64,000 bases of DNA from Roseovarius nubinhibens ISM (lineage in GTDB: Bacteria; Pseudomonadota; Alphaproteobacteria; Rhodobacterales; Rhodobacteraceae): positions 380,966 to 444,965 of the forward strand of contig NZ_CH724156.1 in NCBI RefSeq assembly GCF_000152625.1. Direction: 5' to 3'. Below are positions 27,087 through 35,882 of this stretch, one piece after another. A program made the position numbers and the translations under genes. Under the pieces are notes generated by a model. That model searched no databases and was not told the DNA's origin. It worked only from the letters and a program-made list of their open reading frames with translations. How positions within the stretch are numbered: the stretch's first letter is position 1; the number at the start of each line of letters is the position of its first letter.

Positions 27087-27284
27087 GCCCCCGTGCCGCC
27101 CCCTGTCGGCCCCGTGTCGCCCCCGTGCTGACTGCGGCAAATGGGCCCGGAAGGCATCAGGGCGGCGAATTGCACGATTTTACGCAACCGCCGCCTTGCC
27201 AGCCTCTTGAAAACAAACCGCGCCTCGCCGATATTGAGTGCAAACCACCCGTCACTGGGTGTGGACCAGCTATCGGAGGGATAC

Positions 27285-28004
27285 ATGGCGCAATTTGACA
27301 CCATCCGCACCCGCGCAGGCGCGCAGGCAGCGGCCATTGACGAGGGCCTTCGCGCCCATATGAGCAAAGTCTACGGCACGATGTCCGTCGGCATGCTGCT
27401 GACGTTCCTCGCGGCTTGGGCCGTGGGCAACAACGCCGCGATGATGGAAGTGCTGTTCACCGGCTTCACCCGTTACATCGTGATGTTCGCCCCGCTGATC
27501 ATGGTTTTTGCCTTCGGCGCGGTGATCAACCGCCTGAGCGCCGCCGCGGCACAGCTCTTCTTCTACGCCTTCGCCGCTCTGATGGGCGTGTCGATCTCCT
27601 ATATCTTCGTGGTCTTCACCGACATGTCGATCGCGCAGGTCTTCTTCGCGACCGCAGCCGCCTTTGGTGGTCTGTCGCTCTGGGGCTACACCACGAAAAA
27701 GGACATCTCGGGCTGGGGTTCGTTCCTGATCATGGGTGTGATCGGCCTCATCGTGGCGTCGATCGTCAACATCTTCCTCGGCAGCGGCGTCGTCTCCATG
27801 GCGATCTCGGCCATCGGCGTGCTGATCTTCGCCGGCCTGACCGCCTATGACACGCAGAACATTAAGAACACCTACATCGCCCATGCCGCGCATGGCGACA
27901 GCGAGTGGCTCGGCAAATCCGCCATCATGGGCGCGCTGAACCTCTACCTGAACTTCATCAACATGTTCATGATGCTGCTGAACCTGCTGGGCTCGCGCGA
28001 ATAA
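27285..28004 (+). CDS. Bax inhibitor-1/YccA-family membrane protein
   Basis: A 239-residue protein with seven hydrophobic segments of the BI-1 (TMBIM/UPF0005) family; bacterial members act as pH-dependent calcium leak channels or modulators of FtsH proteolysis. Typical segments are AHMSKVYGTMSVGMLLTFLA near the N-terminus, GLTAYDTQNIK, and GALNLYLNFINMFMMLLNLL at the end. ATG 27285 follows GGAGGG. A strong terminator follows. Confidence 0.92.
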   Translation: MAQFDTIRTRAGAQAAAIDEGLRAHMSKVYGTMSVGMLLTFLAAWAVGNNAAMMEVLFTGFTRYIVMFAPLIMVFAFGAVINRLSAAAAQLFFYAFAALMGVSISYIFVVFTDMSIAQVFFATAAAFGGLSLWGYTTKKDISGWGSFLIMGVIGLIVASIVNIFLGSGVVSMAISAIGVLIFAGLTAYDTQNIKNTYIAHAAHGDSEWLGKSAIMGALNLYLNFINMFMMLLNLLGSRE

Positions 28005-28029
28005 GCGCCCACAGATCACGACACATGCA

Positions 28030-28057
28030 AAGGCCGGTCCTCGTGACCGGCCTTTTT
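28030..28057 (+). terminator. Terminator of the BI-1 family gene
   Basis: AAGGCCGGTC (28030-28039) pairs perfectly with GACCGGCCTT (28045-28054), loop CTCGT, followed by a T run. Confidence 0.9.
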
Positions 28058-28203
28058 CGTGGCGCGCACACCTATCGGCGGAAATCCGTCCACCACGGCC
28101 CATGGCGCCCCTTAGGGGATTCCCAAACCGCCCCGCCTGTCCCATACTGCGCTGCAACAACGACATGCCACGACGGCACCGCACACAGACAGGAGTTCGA
28201 CCT

Positions 28204-28641
28204 ATGCAGATCAGCAGGCTTGCCCTCTCCGCCGCGACGCTCGGCGTCTCAACCAATGTGGTCTTTGCCCAGCCCGACACCTGGGCGCTGCTCAACGGGA
28301 TCCAGATCGACGAGATCGTGACCGAGACCAGCTATGAGGTGCGCAAGACCTGGCCCAAGGGCTTTGCCGATGAGGCGGTCGAGATCGAGATCACCGGCTA
28401 TGCCGCGCCGCTCACCCCCGAGGGCGAAGCGCTGCGCGAGTTGATCCTCGTCTCCGACATGGGGCTCTGCCCCTTCTGCGGCGATCCCGACCACAACGCG
28501 GCGCTGCAGGTGCAGCTCGCCGATGCCCTGCCCTTCGTGACGGAAAATCAGCGTATCACCCTGCGCGGCACCCTCTCCAAGGTGCATGACCCCGAAACTT
28601 GGCAGGCCGCCATCCTGCGCGACGCCCGCATCGTGCCCTGA
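28204..28641 (+). CDS. Exported hypothetical protein with a CPFC motif
   Basis: A 145-residue protein. The N-terminus up to VVFA looks like a signal peptide, so it is probably periplasmic. The mature part is beta-rich, with the distinctive segment LILVSDMGLCPFCGDPDHNA around residues 78-97. The layout recalls DUF3299-type exported proteins, but the match is not firm. The CPFC-GDPDH cluster could bind a metal or be redox active. ATG 28204 follows CAGGAG. A strong shared terminator separates it from the convergent rpmG. Confidence 0.75.
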   Translation: MQISRLALSAATLGVSTNVVFAQPDTWALLNGIQIDEIVTETSYEVRKTWPKGFADEAVEIEITGYAAPLTPEGEALRELILVSDMGLCPFCGDPDHNAALQVQLADALPFVTENQRITLRGTLSKVHDPETWQAAILRDARIVP

Positions 28642-28664
28642 ACCATCAGAGACAGGCAGACATG

Positions 28665-28695
28665 AAAAAACCGCGCTTCAAGGCGCGGTTTTTTT
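28665..28695. terminator. Bidirectional terminator between the exported protein gene and rpmG
   Basis: A-rich tract, CCGCGC (28671-28676), loop TTCAAG, GCGCGG (28683-28688), then a T tract. A/T runs on both sides let it work in either direction for the two convergent genes. Confidence 0.88.
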
Positions 28696-28718
28696 GATCT
28701 CTGTCGAGAAAGGCGATC

Positions 28719-28886
28719 TTACTTGATCTTGCCTTCCTTGTACTCGACATGTTTGCGCGCAACGGGATCGTATTTGCGCACGACCATCTTCTCGGTCATG
28801 GTGCGGGCGTTTTTCTTGGTCACATAGAAATGGCCCGTGCCCTCGGTCGAGTTCAGACGGATCTTGATTGTCGTCGGCTTCGCCAT
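28719..28886 (-). CDS. rpmG: 50S ribosomal protein L33
   Basis: A 55-residue ribosomal protein read directly from the minus strand: it begins [18 protein letters not shown], continues [20 protein letters not shown] and ends with [16 protein letters not shown]. Length and sequence match bacterial L33 of the type without the zinc-binding cysteines. A GGAGAC binding site precedes the ATG. Nothing is seen in the 142 bases between it and rnpB apart from promoter space. Confidence 0.95.
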   Translation of the reverse strand: MAKPTTIKIRLNSTEGTGHFYVTKKNARTMTEKMVVRKYDPVARKHVEYKEGKIK

Positions 28887-29028
28887 TGGTTGTCTCCTGC
28901 ACAGGGGGGCCGGGGCCGCCCGTGAAATTCGTCATGAAGCCTGCCTTTTAACCGCATCGCGGCCCGAGTCAACAGGATTCCTGTCGCAATCGGCGGGCTT
29001 TCCCCCTCTCCGGGCGTGGCCCGGATAT

Positions 29029-29436
29029 GCGCGGAGGGGCTATAAGCCGGATTCTGTCATAGACAGCGCCAAAGACGCTGCCCGAGATGACCATTCATCT
29101 TGGCCACATGTTGCCATGCGGCCTCTAGCTGCCAACCCGGATCTGCTGGGCCAAGGCGGCCTGCGGGCGGTATCGGTTGCCCGACCGGCCCCGCGCGCGA
29201 TCCCTATTCGGCATTGCTCCCGGTGGGGCTTGCCATGCGGGGACTGTTACCAGCCCCCCGGTGGGCTCTTACCCCACCGTTTCACCCTCACTCCGGCATG
29301 CCGGAGCAGTCTGTTCTCTGTGGCGCTTTCCCTCGGGTTGCCCCGGCCGGGCGTTACCCGGCACCGTTGCCTTGTGGAGTCCGGACTTTCCTCGCGGCCT
29401 GTTGCCAGACCCCGCGGCCATCCGCCCCTCCGCGCC
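29029..29436 (-). ncRNA. rnpB: RNase P RNA, class A
   Basis: On the minus strand the RNA starts with GCGCGGAGGGG and ends with CCCCTCCGCGC, which pair as helix P1. The universally conserved segments are present: GAGGAAAGTCCGGACTCC near the 5' end, the GGGTGAAACGGTGGGGTAAG region in the middle, and ACAGAATCCGGCTTAT near the 3' end. Length of about 408 nt fits alphaproteobacterial RNase P RNA. It is the catalytic subunit that matures tRNA 5' ends. Exact ends are estimated from P1. Confidence 0.95.
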
Positions 29437-29444
29437 ACCTGCAT

Positions 29445-30185
29445 CTAGGCCGCGCCTTGCCCCCGGTCAACCGGATAGCGTGCCGCGATGTCGCGCAGCA
29501 CCGCAATATCTTCGGCAGCAAGCGGCCCGCGCCCCCAGGGCCGATACCGCAGCCGCACCGCCGCCAGCACATGTTCGTCCGAAAACTCGGGCCGATAGCC
29601 CACCTGCCCCGCCAGCGCCCGGAACTGCGTCAGATCCTCATCGCCGCGCGGCGCCGTGACCTCGGGCCAGACCGCCAGCCCCTGCCGCGCCAGCCGCTGC
29701 CAATCGAAATGCGGGCCGGGATCATCCTTGCGATCGGGCGCCATATCGGAATGGCCAATCACCCGCTCCGGCGGGATCGACCAACGCGCCATGATGCCCC
29801 GCATCATCGCCTCCAGAACCCGCATCTGCGGCTCGGGAAAGGGATGGTTGCCCCGGTTGGCGAGCTCGATCCCGATGGTGCGGCTGTTCATATCCTGCGC
29901 CACCCGGCCCCAGCCCCCCAACCCGGCATGAAAGGCCCGCCGCTCTTCGGCGACGAGCTGCCAGGCGCGGCCATCCTCGGCGATGACATAGTGACAGGAG
30001 ACCTTGGCCTCGGGACAGCAGAGCCGCGCGACCGCGGCCTCCGCCGTCTCCATATTGGTGAAATGCAGCAAGAGCGTATCGGCAGGCCCGCCCGCCCGGT
30101 TATTCTGATTGGGCGACGGGTGCCAGATCAGATCCTCCGGCAACCCTTCCGCCAGCGCAGAGCGATCCTGCCCCGGCTCAGCCAC
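29445..30185 (-). CDS. N-acetylmuramoyl-L-alanine amidase, AmiD-like
   Basis: A 246-residue Amidase_2 (PGRP-fold) enzyme cleaving the lactyl-peptide bond in peptidoglycan. Zinc and catalytic motifs are LLLHFTNMETAEAAVARL, SCHYVIAEDG, RAFHAGLGGWG, IGIELANRGNH and GHSDMAPDRKDDPGPHF. The start GTG 30185 overlaps the end of the upstream lipoprotein gene by 8 bases and has AAGG nearby; the longer open frame is out of register with the lipoprotein. No signal peptide is evident, so the enzyme may recycle muropeptides in the cytoplasm, or the start may be longer. Confidence 0.88.
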   Translation of the reverse strand: MAEPGQDRSALAEGLPEDLIWHPSPNQNNRAGGPADTLLLHFTNMETAEAAVARLCCPEAKVSCHYVIAEDGRAWQLVAEERRAFHAGLGGWGRVAQDMNSRTIGIELANRGNHPFPEPQMRVLEAMMRGIMARWSIPPERVIGHSDMAPDRKDDPGPHFDWQRLARQGLAVWPEVTAPRGDEDLTQFRALAGQVGYRPEFSDEHVLAAVRLRYRPWGRGPLAAEDIAVLRDIAARYPVDRGQGAA

Positions 30186-30960
30186 CGACAGCCTTGCGGA
30201 ACGGCGCGGGATCCCAGGAACAGGCGAACCCGTCCCCATCAGGGTCGAGCCCCATCCGGTCACGCTCCGGCCCGCCTTGGGCGAGGAAATCTTCCTGCGC
30301 CTTGTCGGGCGAGGGGTATTTCGCACAGTTCTTGGCATAGCGGTTGCCCGCATTGATGTTGAGCCGCCGGTGCACCTGCGTGCCGACCGGATGGCTCGCC
30401 GCCAGCGCATAGGCCACGATATTGGGCTCCGATCCGCCCGTCCGCGCCGGAATGGCGGTGGGCTCGACCACCTGATACTGCGCGCGGTTGGCCTCGATCC
30501 GGGCCTTGTCGCCCTCGATCGAACGTTCCGCACCCACTGCGTTGAAATCATTTTCCTGGCTGATGCCGGCGGCGTTCTCCACCGTCTGCGGCGGCGGGTT
30601 CGACGGGCTCGCCTCGAGCGGCACAACCCCGGAATTGACCGCCGCGGCCCGGCTCTCGCCCGCGCCAAGCGCCGCCATCGTCTCAGACGCGATATCGCCC
30701 TCGGCCGACCCGGTCGAGGCGCTGGCAGTGCTGGCAGTGCTCGCATCGGCCTGCGGCAGACGTTCGCTGCTCACCACCGGCGCGGCAGGCACGACACCCC
30801 CCGCCAGTTGCGCATCACGGGCGCGTTGCGCGGCATAGCTGTCATAATCGTTGAACCCGACGCCTGCGCCCGGATCGGGCGCGCCACTGTCAGGGATGGC
30901 GGGCGAACAGGCGGCAAGCGCCAGAACGGCCAGCAGGCCAAGGGGACGACGGTAGATCAT
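30178..30960 (-). CDS. Excalibur-domain lipoprotein
   Basis: A 260-residue lipoprotein: signal peptide with lipobox ALAAC at about residue 17, a long disordered Ala/Ser/Thr-rich stretch (about 20-160) and a C-terminal region with DRMGLDPDGDGFACSWDPAP, the Excalibur calcium-binding motif (DxDxDGxxCE-like). ATG 30960 starts the signal peptide. Overlap with the amidase gene suggests joint expression and a cell-envelope role. Confidence 0.85.
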   Translation of the reverse strand: MIYRRPLGLLAVLALAACSPAIPDSGAPDPGAGVGFNDYDSYAAQRARDAQLAGGVVPAAPVVSSERLPQADASTASTASASTGSAEGDIASETMAALGAGESRAAAVNSGVVPLEASPSNPPPQTVENAAGISQENDFNAVGAERSIEGDKARIEANRAQYQVVEPTAIPARTGGSEPNIVAYALAASHPVGTQVHRRLNINAGNRYAKNCAKYPSPDKAQEDFLAQGGPERDRMGLDPDGDGFACSWDPAPFRKAVGG

Positions 30961-31033
30961 GCTCAACTGCCTCACTTTTCTCACCGCGGGCAAAGGCCCG
31001 CGCTGCGGCCCCGGGGGCCGAACAGCGCGGCTT

Positions 31034-32521
31034 TTACCACCATTTACCGGGCTTTTCCACAAAGCCCGTGGCCTGTTCCAGCGCATAGGCGCAATTCAGC
31101 AACTCGCCCTCTTCCCAAGGCTTGCCGATGAGCTGCAGCCCCAAGGGCAGCCCCTGACGGTCCATGCCGCCCGGCACCGAAATGCCCGGCAAACCGGCGA
31201 GGTTGACGGTCACGGTGAACACATCGTTGAGATACATCTGCACCGGATCGGCATTCTTCATCTCGCCAAGCCCAAAGGCCGCCGAGGGCGTCGCGGGCGT
31301 CAGAATCGCATCGACCCCATCCGCAAACACCTGCTCGAAATCGCGCTTGATGAGGGCGCGCACCTTGCGGGCACGGTTGTAATAGGCGTCATAGAACCCG
31401 GCCGAGAGCACATAGGTGCCGACCATGACCCGGCGCTGCACCTCATGGCCAAAGCCTTCGGCGCGGGTCTTTTCATACATCTCGGTGATGCCGTCCCCAG
31501 CCTCGAGCTTGGCGCGGTGGCCATAGCGCACCCCGTCATAGCGGGCGAGGTTCGACGACGCCTCGGCGGGCGCGATCACATAATAGGTGGGCAGCGCATA
31601 TTTCGTATGCGGCAGGCTGATATCGACGATCTTGGCCCCGGCATCGCGCATCTTGGCGATGCCCTCTTGCCAGAGCGCCTCGATCTCTTCCGGCATGCCG
31701 TCCATTCGGTATTCGCGCGGAATGCCGATGGTCTTGCCGCGAATGTCACCGGTCAGGGCCGCTTCGAAATCCGGCACGGCGAGATCGGCGCTGGTGCTGT
31801 CCTTGGGGTCATGGCCGCACATCGCTTCGAGCATGATCGCCGCGTCGCGCACCGATTTGGTCATCGGACCCGCCTGATCGAGGCTCGAGGCAAAGGCCAC
31901 GATGCCCCAGCGCGAACACCGTCCATAGGTCGGCTTGATGCCGGTGATGCCGGTAAAGGCCGCAGGCTGACGGATCGAGCCGCCGGTATCGGTGCCCGTC
32001 GCCGCAAGACACAGGTCCGCCGCCACCGCCGCCGCCGAGCCGCCCGACGACCCGCCCGGGGTCAGCGCCGTCTCGTCATTGCCACGCCGCCACGGGTTGA
32101 CCGCATTGCCGTAAACACTGGTCTCGTTCGACGAGCCCATGGCGAACTCATCCATGTTGAGCTTGCCAAGCATGACCGAGCCCGCATCAAACAGCTTCTG
32201 CGACACGGTGCTTTCATATTCCGGGGTGAACCCTTCGAGAATGCCGCTCGCCGCCTGGCTCGGCACGCCCTTGGTGCAAAACAGGTCCTTGATGCCGAGG
32301 GGGATGCCGCACATGGCCGGCGCATCGCCCTTGGCAATCCGCGCATCCGCCGCCGCCGCCTGTTCGCGGGCGATCTCGGGCGTGTTATGCACAAAGGCAT
32401 TGAGCGCCCCGGCCCCCTCAATGGCGCTCAGGCAGGCATCGGTCAGCTCGACCGAGGTCACGTCGCCCTTGCGCAGACGGTCCCGCGCCTCGGCGATGGT
32501 CAGTTCATTCAGCTCGGTCAT
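31034..32521 (-). CDS. gatA: Asp-tRNA(Asn)/Glu-tRNA(Gln) amidotransferase subunit A
   Basis: A 495-residue amidase subunit that releases ammonia from glutamine for transamidation of mischarged tRNA. The Ser-cisSer-Lys triad is visible: Lys78 in [10 protein letters not shown], Ser158 in [16 protein letters not shown] and Ser182 in [12 protein letters not shown]. It follows gatC by 3 bases in the standard gatC-gatA order; gatB is not in the window. Confidence 0.97.
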   Translation of the reverse strand: MTELNELTIAEARDRLRKGDVTSVELTDACLSAIEGAGALNAFVHNTPEIAREQAAAADARIAKGDAPAMCGIPLGIKDLFCTKGVPSQAASGILEGFTPEYESTVSQKLFDAGSVMLGKLNMDEFAMGSSNETSVYGNAVNPWRRGNDETALTPGGSSGGSAAAVAADLCLAATGTDTGGSIRQPAAFTGITGIKPTYGRCSRWGIVAFASSLDQAGPMTKSVRDAAIMLEAMCGHDPKDSTSADLAVPDFEAALTGDIRGKTIGIPREYRMDGMPEEIEALWQEGIAKMRDAGAKIVDISLPHTKYALPTYYVIAPAEASSNLARYDGVRYGHRAKLEAGDGITEMYEKTRAEGFGHEVQRRVMVGTYVLSAGFYDAYYNRARKVRALIKRDFEQVFADGVDAILTPATPSAAFGLGEMKNADPVQMYLNDVFTVTVNLAGLPGISVPGGMDRQGLPLGLQLIGKPWEEGELLNCAYALEQATGFVEKPGKWW

Positions 32522-32524
32522 TGA

Positions 32525-32812
32525 TCACTCCACCACTTTCGGCACGGCAAAGAACCCTTCGCGGGCATCCGGCGCATTCGACAGCACCTTGGCCTGCTGG
32601 TCTCCGTCATTGACCTCGTCCACCCGGCGCGGCAGGCGCATCGGCGTGACGCTGGTCATCGGCTCGATGCCGTCGACATCCACTTCGTTCAGCTGCTCGA
32701 TAAAGCCGAGGATCGTGTTGAATTCCTGCGCCAGCGCGGGCAGCGCATCTTCTTCGACCCTGATCCGGGCCAGCTTGGCCACTTTGGCGGCGGTTTCGGT
32801 GTCAATCGACAT
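32525..32812 (-). CDS. gatC: Asp-tRNA(Asn)/Glu-tRNA(Gln) amidotransferase subunit C
   Basis: A 95-residue GatC: MSIDTETAAKVAKLARIRV at the N-terminus and a helix-extended arm (FNTILGFIEQLNEVDVDGIEPM) that wraps around GatA. ATG 32812 gives the standard family length; a longer in-frame opening is not protein-like. Co-transcribed with gatA. Confidence 0.95.
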   Translation of the reverse strand: MSIDTETAAKVAKLARIRVEEDALPALAQEFNTILGFIEQLNEVDVDGIEPMTSVTPMRLPRRVDEVNDGDQQAKVLSNAPDAREGFFAVPKVVE

Positions 32813-33066
32813 GGGATCACTCTCCGGGTTCTGTCGCCCTGCGTTTAGCGTCCTCGGCCCGCGCCCGCAAGGCGAGAGGCGGCGCAGAGCCCCGCCGACG
32901 CCCCGTGAATCGCCACTGTCGTGGTACCGACGCAATACCGACAGGTCACCGACGTGCCATTTCGCGGCTTTTTGCGGCTCACCCATGGTCCGATCATGAC
33001 CGGACGGTTGGCCGAATCCCCGCATCGCGCTAGTTTTGCAGGCATCTCAAGGGAGGGATTGGACAT

Positions 33067-33759
33067 ATGCGTATCACCTGGCTCGGACATGGCTCTTTTC
33101 GCATCGAAATCGGCGGCCAGACCCTGCTCATCGACCCCTGGCTCACCGGAAATCCGATGCTCGCCGATGATCAGCACGACGCCGCCACCAAGGGCGCGAG
33201 CCATATCCTGCTGACCCATGCGCATTTCGATCACGTCGCCGATGTGCTCCGTCTGGCCAAGCGCGACGGCGTCACCGTGGTGGGTCAATATGACCTTCTA
33301 TCCCATTGGGAAAGCACCGAGAATATCGAGGTGATCGGCTTTAACAAAGGCGGCACCGTGGCGCTGGGCGATGTCGCGGTCACCATGGTGCACGCGGTCC
33401 ATTCCTCGTCCTTCGGCACCGACGCGGGGCCTTCCGTGCCGGGCACCGAATGCGGCTATATGATCACCGGCGAGGGCCACACGATCTATGTCTCGGGCGA
33501 CACCGATGTGATGGCCGATATGGGCGTGTTCAACGCGCTGCATCAGCCCGACATCGGCATCCTCTGCGCCGGCGGCCATTTCACCATGGACATGCGCCGC
33601 GCCGCCTATGCTGCGAAAACCTTCTTTGATTTCAAGACGGTGATCCCCTGCCACTACCGGACCTTCCCGATTCTCGAACAATCCGCCGCGGCCCTGATCG
33701 ACGCGCTGCCCGGCGTCGACGTGATCGAACCCGAGGTGCTGCACCCGATCGAGCTCTAG
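33067..33759 (+). CDS. Metallo-beta-lactamase-fold hydrolase, UPF0173
   Basis: A 230-residue MBL-fold protein of the UPF0173 (YtkL-like) family. Metal motif LTHAHFDHVADVL fits HxHxDH, with further ligands in VHAVHSSSF, VSGDTDVMADM and IPCHYRTFP. The natural substrate is unknown. The ATG follows GGGAGGG. Divergent from gatC with about 250 bases between. Confidence 0.92.
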   Translation: MRITWLGHGSFRIEIGGQTLLIDPWLTGNPMLADDQHDAATKGASHILLTHAHFDHVADVLRLAKRDGVTVVGQYDLLSHWESTENIEVIGFNKGGTVALGDVAVTMVHAVHSSSFGTDAGPSVPGTECGYMITGEGHTIYVSGDTDVMADMGVFNALHQPDIGILCAGGHFTMDMRRAAYAAKTFFDFKTVIPCHYRTFPILEQSAAALIDALPGVDVIEPEVLHPIEL

Positions 33760-33774
33760 CGGTTTACCCGCTGT

Positions 33775-34389
33775 TTACCGCTTGAGCCCTATGGTCTGAG
33801 GCGCCTTGGGCGTAAGCGCGCACATATCCGCCGCGCCATCCACATCGCGCAGCTGATCGATCAGCCCATGCCGCAGCCCGCCAAGGCTGCGGATACTGTC
33901 CTCCAGCGCATCGGCGCTCGACCAGCGCACATCATCAAACAGCGTCGCCGGCACTGCCCGGCCGCGCTTGAGACCCACGAGCCAATAGCCCCCGTCATCG
34001 GCGGGGCCAAACACCGCGTCGCGCCGCCCCAGCATGGCAAAGGCCCGGGCCACATGGGCGCGCCGCACCCCCGGCACATCGCCCCCGACAATCGCCGCGG
34101 GCCCCGGCGGCGCGTTGCGCAAGAGCCGCGCCATCCGCGCGCCAAGATCACCCTGCCCCTGCGCCACCCGTGGCAGATGCGGCGGGAACATCCGGCTCAT
34201 GAGCCCCGCGCGATCCGGCGCCACCGCCAGCACCAGCTGCCAGCGCGGATCGTCGAGCTCGCGACAGGCCCGAGCGATCTGTTGCCGGAACCACCAGGCC
34301 GCGCCCACCATGCCGATCTCGCGCCCGAGCCGGGTTTTGACCCGGCCGGGACGCGGCTCTTTCAGCATGAGGTATAAATGCGGGCGCAT
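33775..34389 (-). CDS. DUF2064/TIGR04282-type nucleotidyl- or glycosyltransferase-like protein
   Basis: A 204-residue protein with a GT-A-like fold: MLKEPRPGRVKTRLGREIG at the N-terminus, AIVGGDVPGVRRAHVARAF near residue 98 and FGPADDGGYWLVGLK near 127. These match the TIGR04282 family, often found beside arsenosugar or lipid biosynthesis genes and annotated as glycosyltransferase. Here it sits 6 bases downstream of dapE on the same strand; the link to dapE may be only transcriptional. Confidence 0.82.
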   Translation of the reverse strand: MRPHLYLMLKEPRPGRVKTRLGREIGMVGAAWWFRQQIARACRELDDPRWQLVLAVAPDRAGLMSRMFPPHLPRVAQGQGDLGARMARLLRNAPPGPAAIVGGDVPGVRRAHVARAFAMLGRRDAVFGPADDGGYWLVGLKRGRAVPATLFDDVRWSSADALEDSIRSLGGLRHGLIDQLRDVDGAADMCALTPKAPQTIGLKR

Positions 34390-34395
34390 GCGCGG

Positions 34396-35541
34396 TTATG
34401 AAAAGTAATCGCGCAAAATACGCGAATACACGCCTTTGAGCTGTTCGATATGGTCAACGACCACATGCTCATCAACCTGATGCATCGTCTGCCCGACAAG
34501 GCCAAACTCCACCACCGGACAATGCGATTTCACAAACCGCGCATCCGACGTGCCACCGGTGGTCGAGAGCACCGGTTTGACCCCGGTCTCGGCCTCAACC
34601 GACCGTGCCACGAGCTCAGAGAGCGCCCCGGGAGGGGTGATGAAACTCTCGCCGGAAATCTTGATCTTGATCTCGGTCTCGACGCCAAACTCCTCGGCCA
34701 CCCGCGCCAGCTCTTCGTGCAGCCATGCGCTCAGGCTCGCGCCGCTGTGGCTGTCGTTGAAGCGGATGTTGACGATGCCGCTGGTCTGCGCCGGGATCAC
34801 GTTCGACGCCGGGTTGCCGGTATCGATGCTCACCACCGCCAGCGTCGAGGGATCGAAATGCTCGGTCCCCTGATCGAGCTCGCGGCTCGACAGCCGGTCC
34901 ACCAGCCGCGCCATCGCCGGGATCGGGTTGTTGGCCCGATGCGGATAGGCCGCATGGCCTTGCGTCCCGGTGATGGTGAACCACGCGCTCAGCGACCCGC
35001 GCCGCCCGATCTTGATCATCTCGCCCATGGTCTCAGGGCATGTCGGCTCGCCCACGAGGCAGACATCCATCCGCTCGCCCGCGTCCTCCATCCAGTCGAG
35101 GATCGCCGTTGTCCCATCCACCGCATCGCCCTCTTCATCGCCGGTCACCGTGATGATCACCGCCCCCTCGGGCGGCGCATCGCGCACCAGGTCGATCGCC
35201 GCCGCCACAAAGGCCGCGACCCCCGATTTCATATCGGTCGAGCCCCGCCCCCAGAGCTTGCCATCGCGGATTTCGGCGCCGAAGGGATCGACGCTCCAGG
35301 CCACCGCATCGCCCACCGGCACCACATCGGTATGACCGTTGAAACCAAAGCTCTTCGTCGCGCCCTTGTCGCCCCAGCGCGCGAAGAGGTTCGATACCCC
35401 GCCCCGGTCGATCCGCGTGCAGGCAAACCCCGCCTCTTCGAGCAGGCCCTGCAACAGCACCAGCGCCCCGCCCTCCTCGGGCGTCACAGAGGCGCAACGC
35501 ACCAGTTTCGCGGTCAAATCAACGGGATCAATGGCAGTCAT
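34396..35541 (-). CDS. dapE: Succinyl-diaminopimelate desuccinylase
   Basis: A 381-residue M20-family dizinc hydrolase that removes succinate from N-succinyl-LL-diaminopimelate in lysine and peptidoglycan synthesis. Zinc ligands lie in [40 protein letters not shown] and VGEPTC; DapE-specific segments are [12 protein letters not shown] and [17 protein letters not shown] 35541 begins MTAIDPVDL. Works in the same pathway as dapD at 40195-41022, about 4.6 kb away on the same strand. Confidence 0.95.
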   Translation of the reverse strand: MTAIDPVDLTAKLVRCASVTPEEGGALVLLQGLLEEAGFACTRIDRGGVSNLFARWGDKGATKSFGFNGHTDVVPVGDAVAWSVDPFGAEIRDGKLWGRGSTDMKSGVAAFVAAAIDLVRDAPPEGAVIITVTGDEEGDAVDGTTAILDWMEDAGERMDVCLVGEPTCPETMGEMIKIGRRGSLSAWFTITGTQGHAAYPHRANNPIPAMARLVDRLSSRELDQGTEHFDPSTLAVVSIDTGNPASNVIPAQTSGIVNIRFNDSHSGASLSAWLHEELARVAEEFGVETEIKIKISGESFITPPGALSELVARSVEAETGVKPVLSTTGGTSDARFVKSHCPVVEFGLVGQTMHQVDEHVVVDHIEQLKGVYSRILRDYFS

Positions 35542-35857
35542 GGGCCGGGCCTTTTCGTCGCTGGAAATACGTGCCCCTGCCCTACCGCCTTTCCGCCTGT
35601 GCTGCAATTGGCGTCACCATTTTGCAACGCCCAACCCAAGATTGCATGTTTACAAGGGCTAATCGCCTCCTGCCCCGGTTTCCGCCGTAAACACGCCACA
35701 TTCTCGCCCCATTCTGGCGAAACCGTGGTGATAATAAGAAAAACAAAGGCAGAGTAGCAGGCAAGCTGAGACAATCAGCATCTGTAGAGAGTTCGGACAC
35801 TCATCGCGTGATCCCCGCCGCAAGGCTGTTATTAATAGTGACATTGCCAGGTTGCAC
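35542..35857. other. Divergent intergenic region upstream of dapE and the Hint operon
   Basis: A gap of about 340 bases, including the hairpin at its right end, between two divergent genes. It is richer in A/T near 35740-35840, where ATTAATAGT could be part of a plus-strand -10 region. Small open frames here lack binding sites and protein-like composition. No repeats or RNA gene are evident. Confidence 0.4.
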
Positions 35858-35876
35858 TGCCCCATGACGTGGGGCA
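35858..35876 (+). promoter_or_regulatory. Hairpin at the translation start of the first Hint gene
   Basis: TGCCCCA (35858-35864) and TGGGGCA (35870-35876) form a perfect 7-bp stem with loop TGACG, ending 6 bases before ATG 35883. No separate Shine-Dalgarno sequence is visible; the only G-rich stretch is inside the stem, so folding would hide it. Confidence 0.55.
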
Positions 35877-35882
35877 TTGGAC

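Noticed and set aside
28837..29448. Open frames of 65-200 codons overlapping rnpB
   Set aside because: The segment is RNase P RNA; conserved RNA elements explain it, and the frames run through structured RNA.
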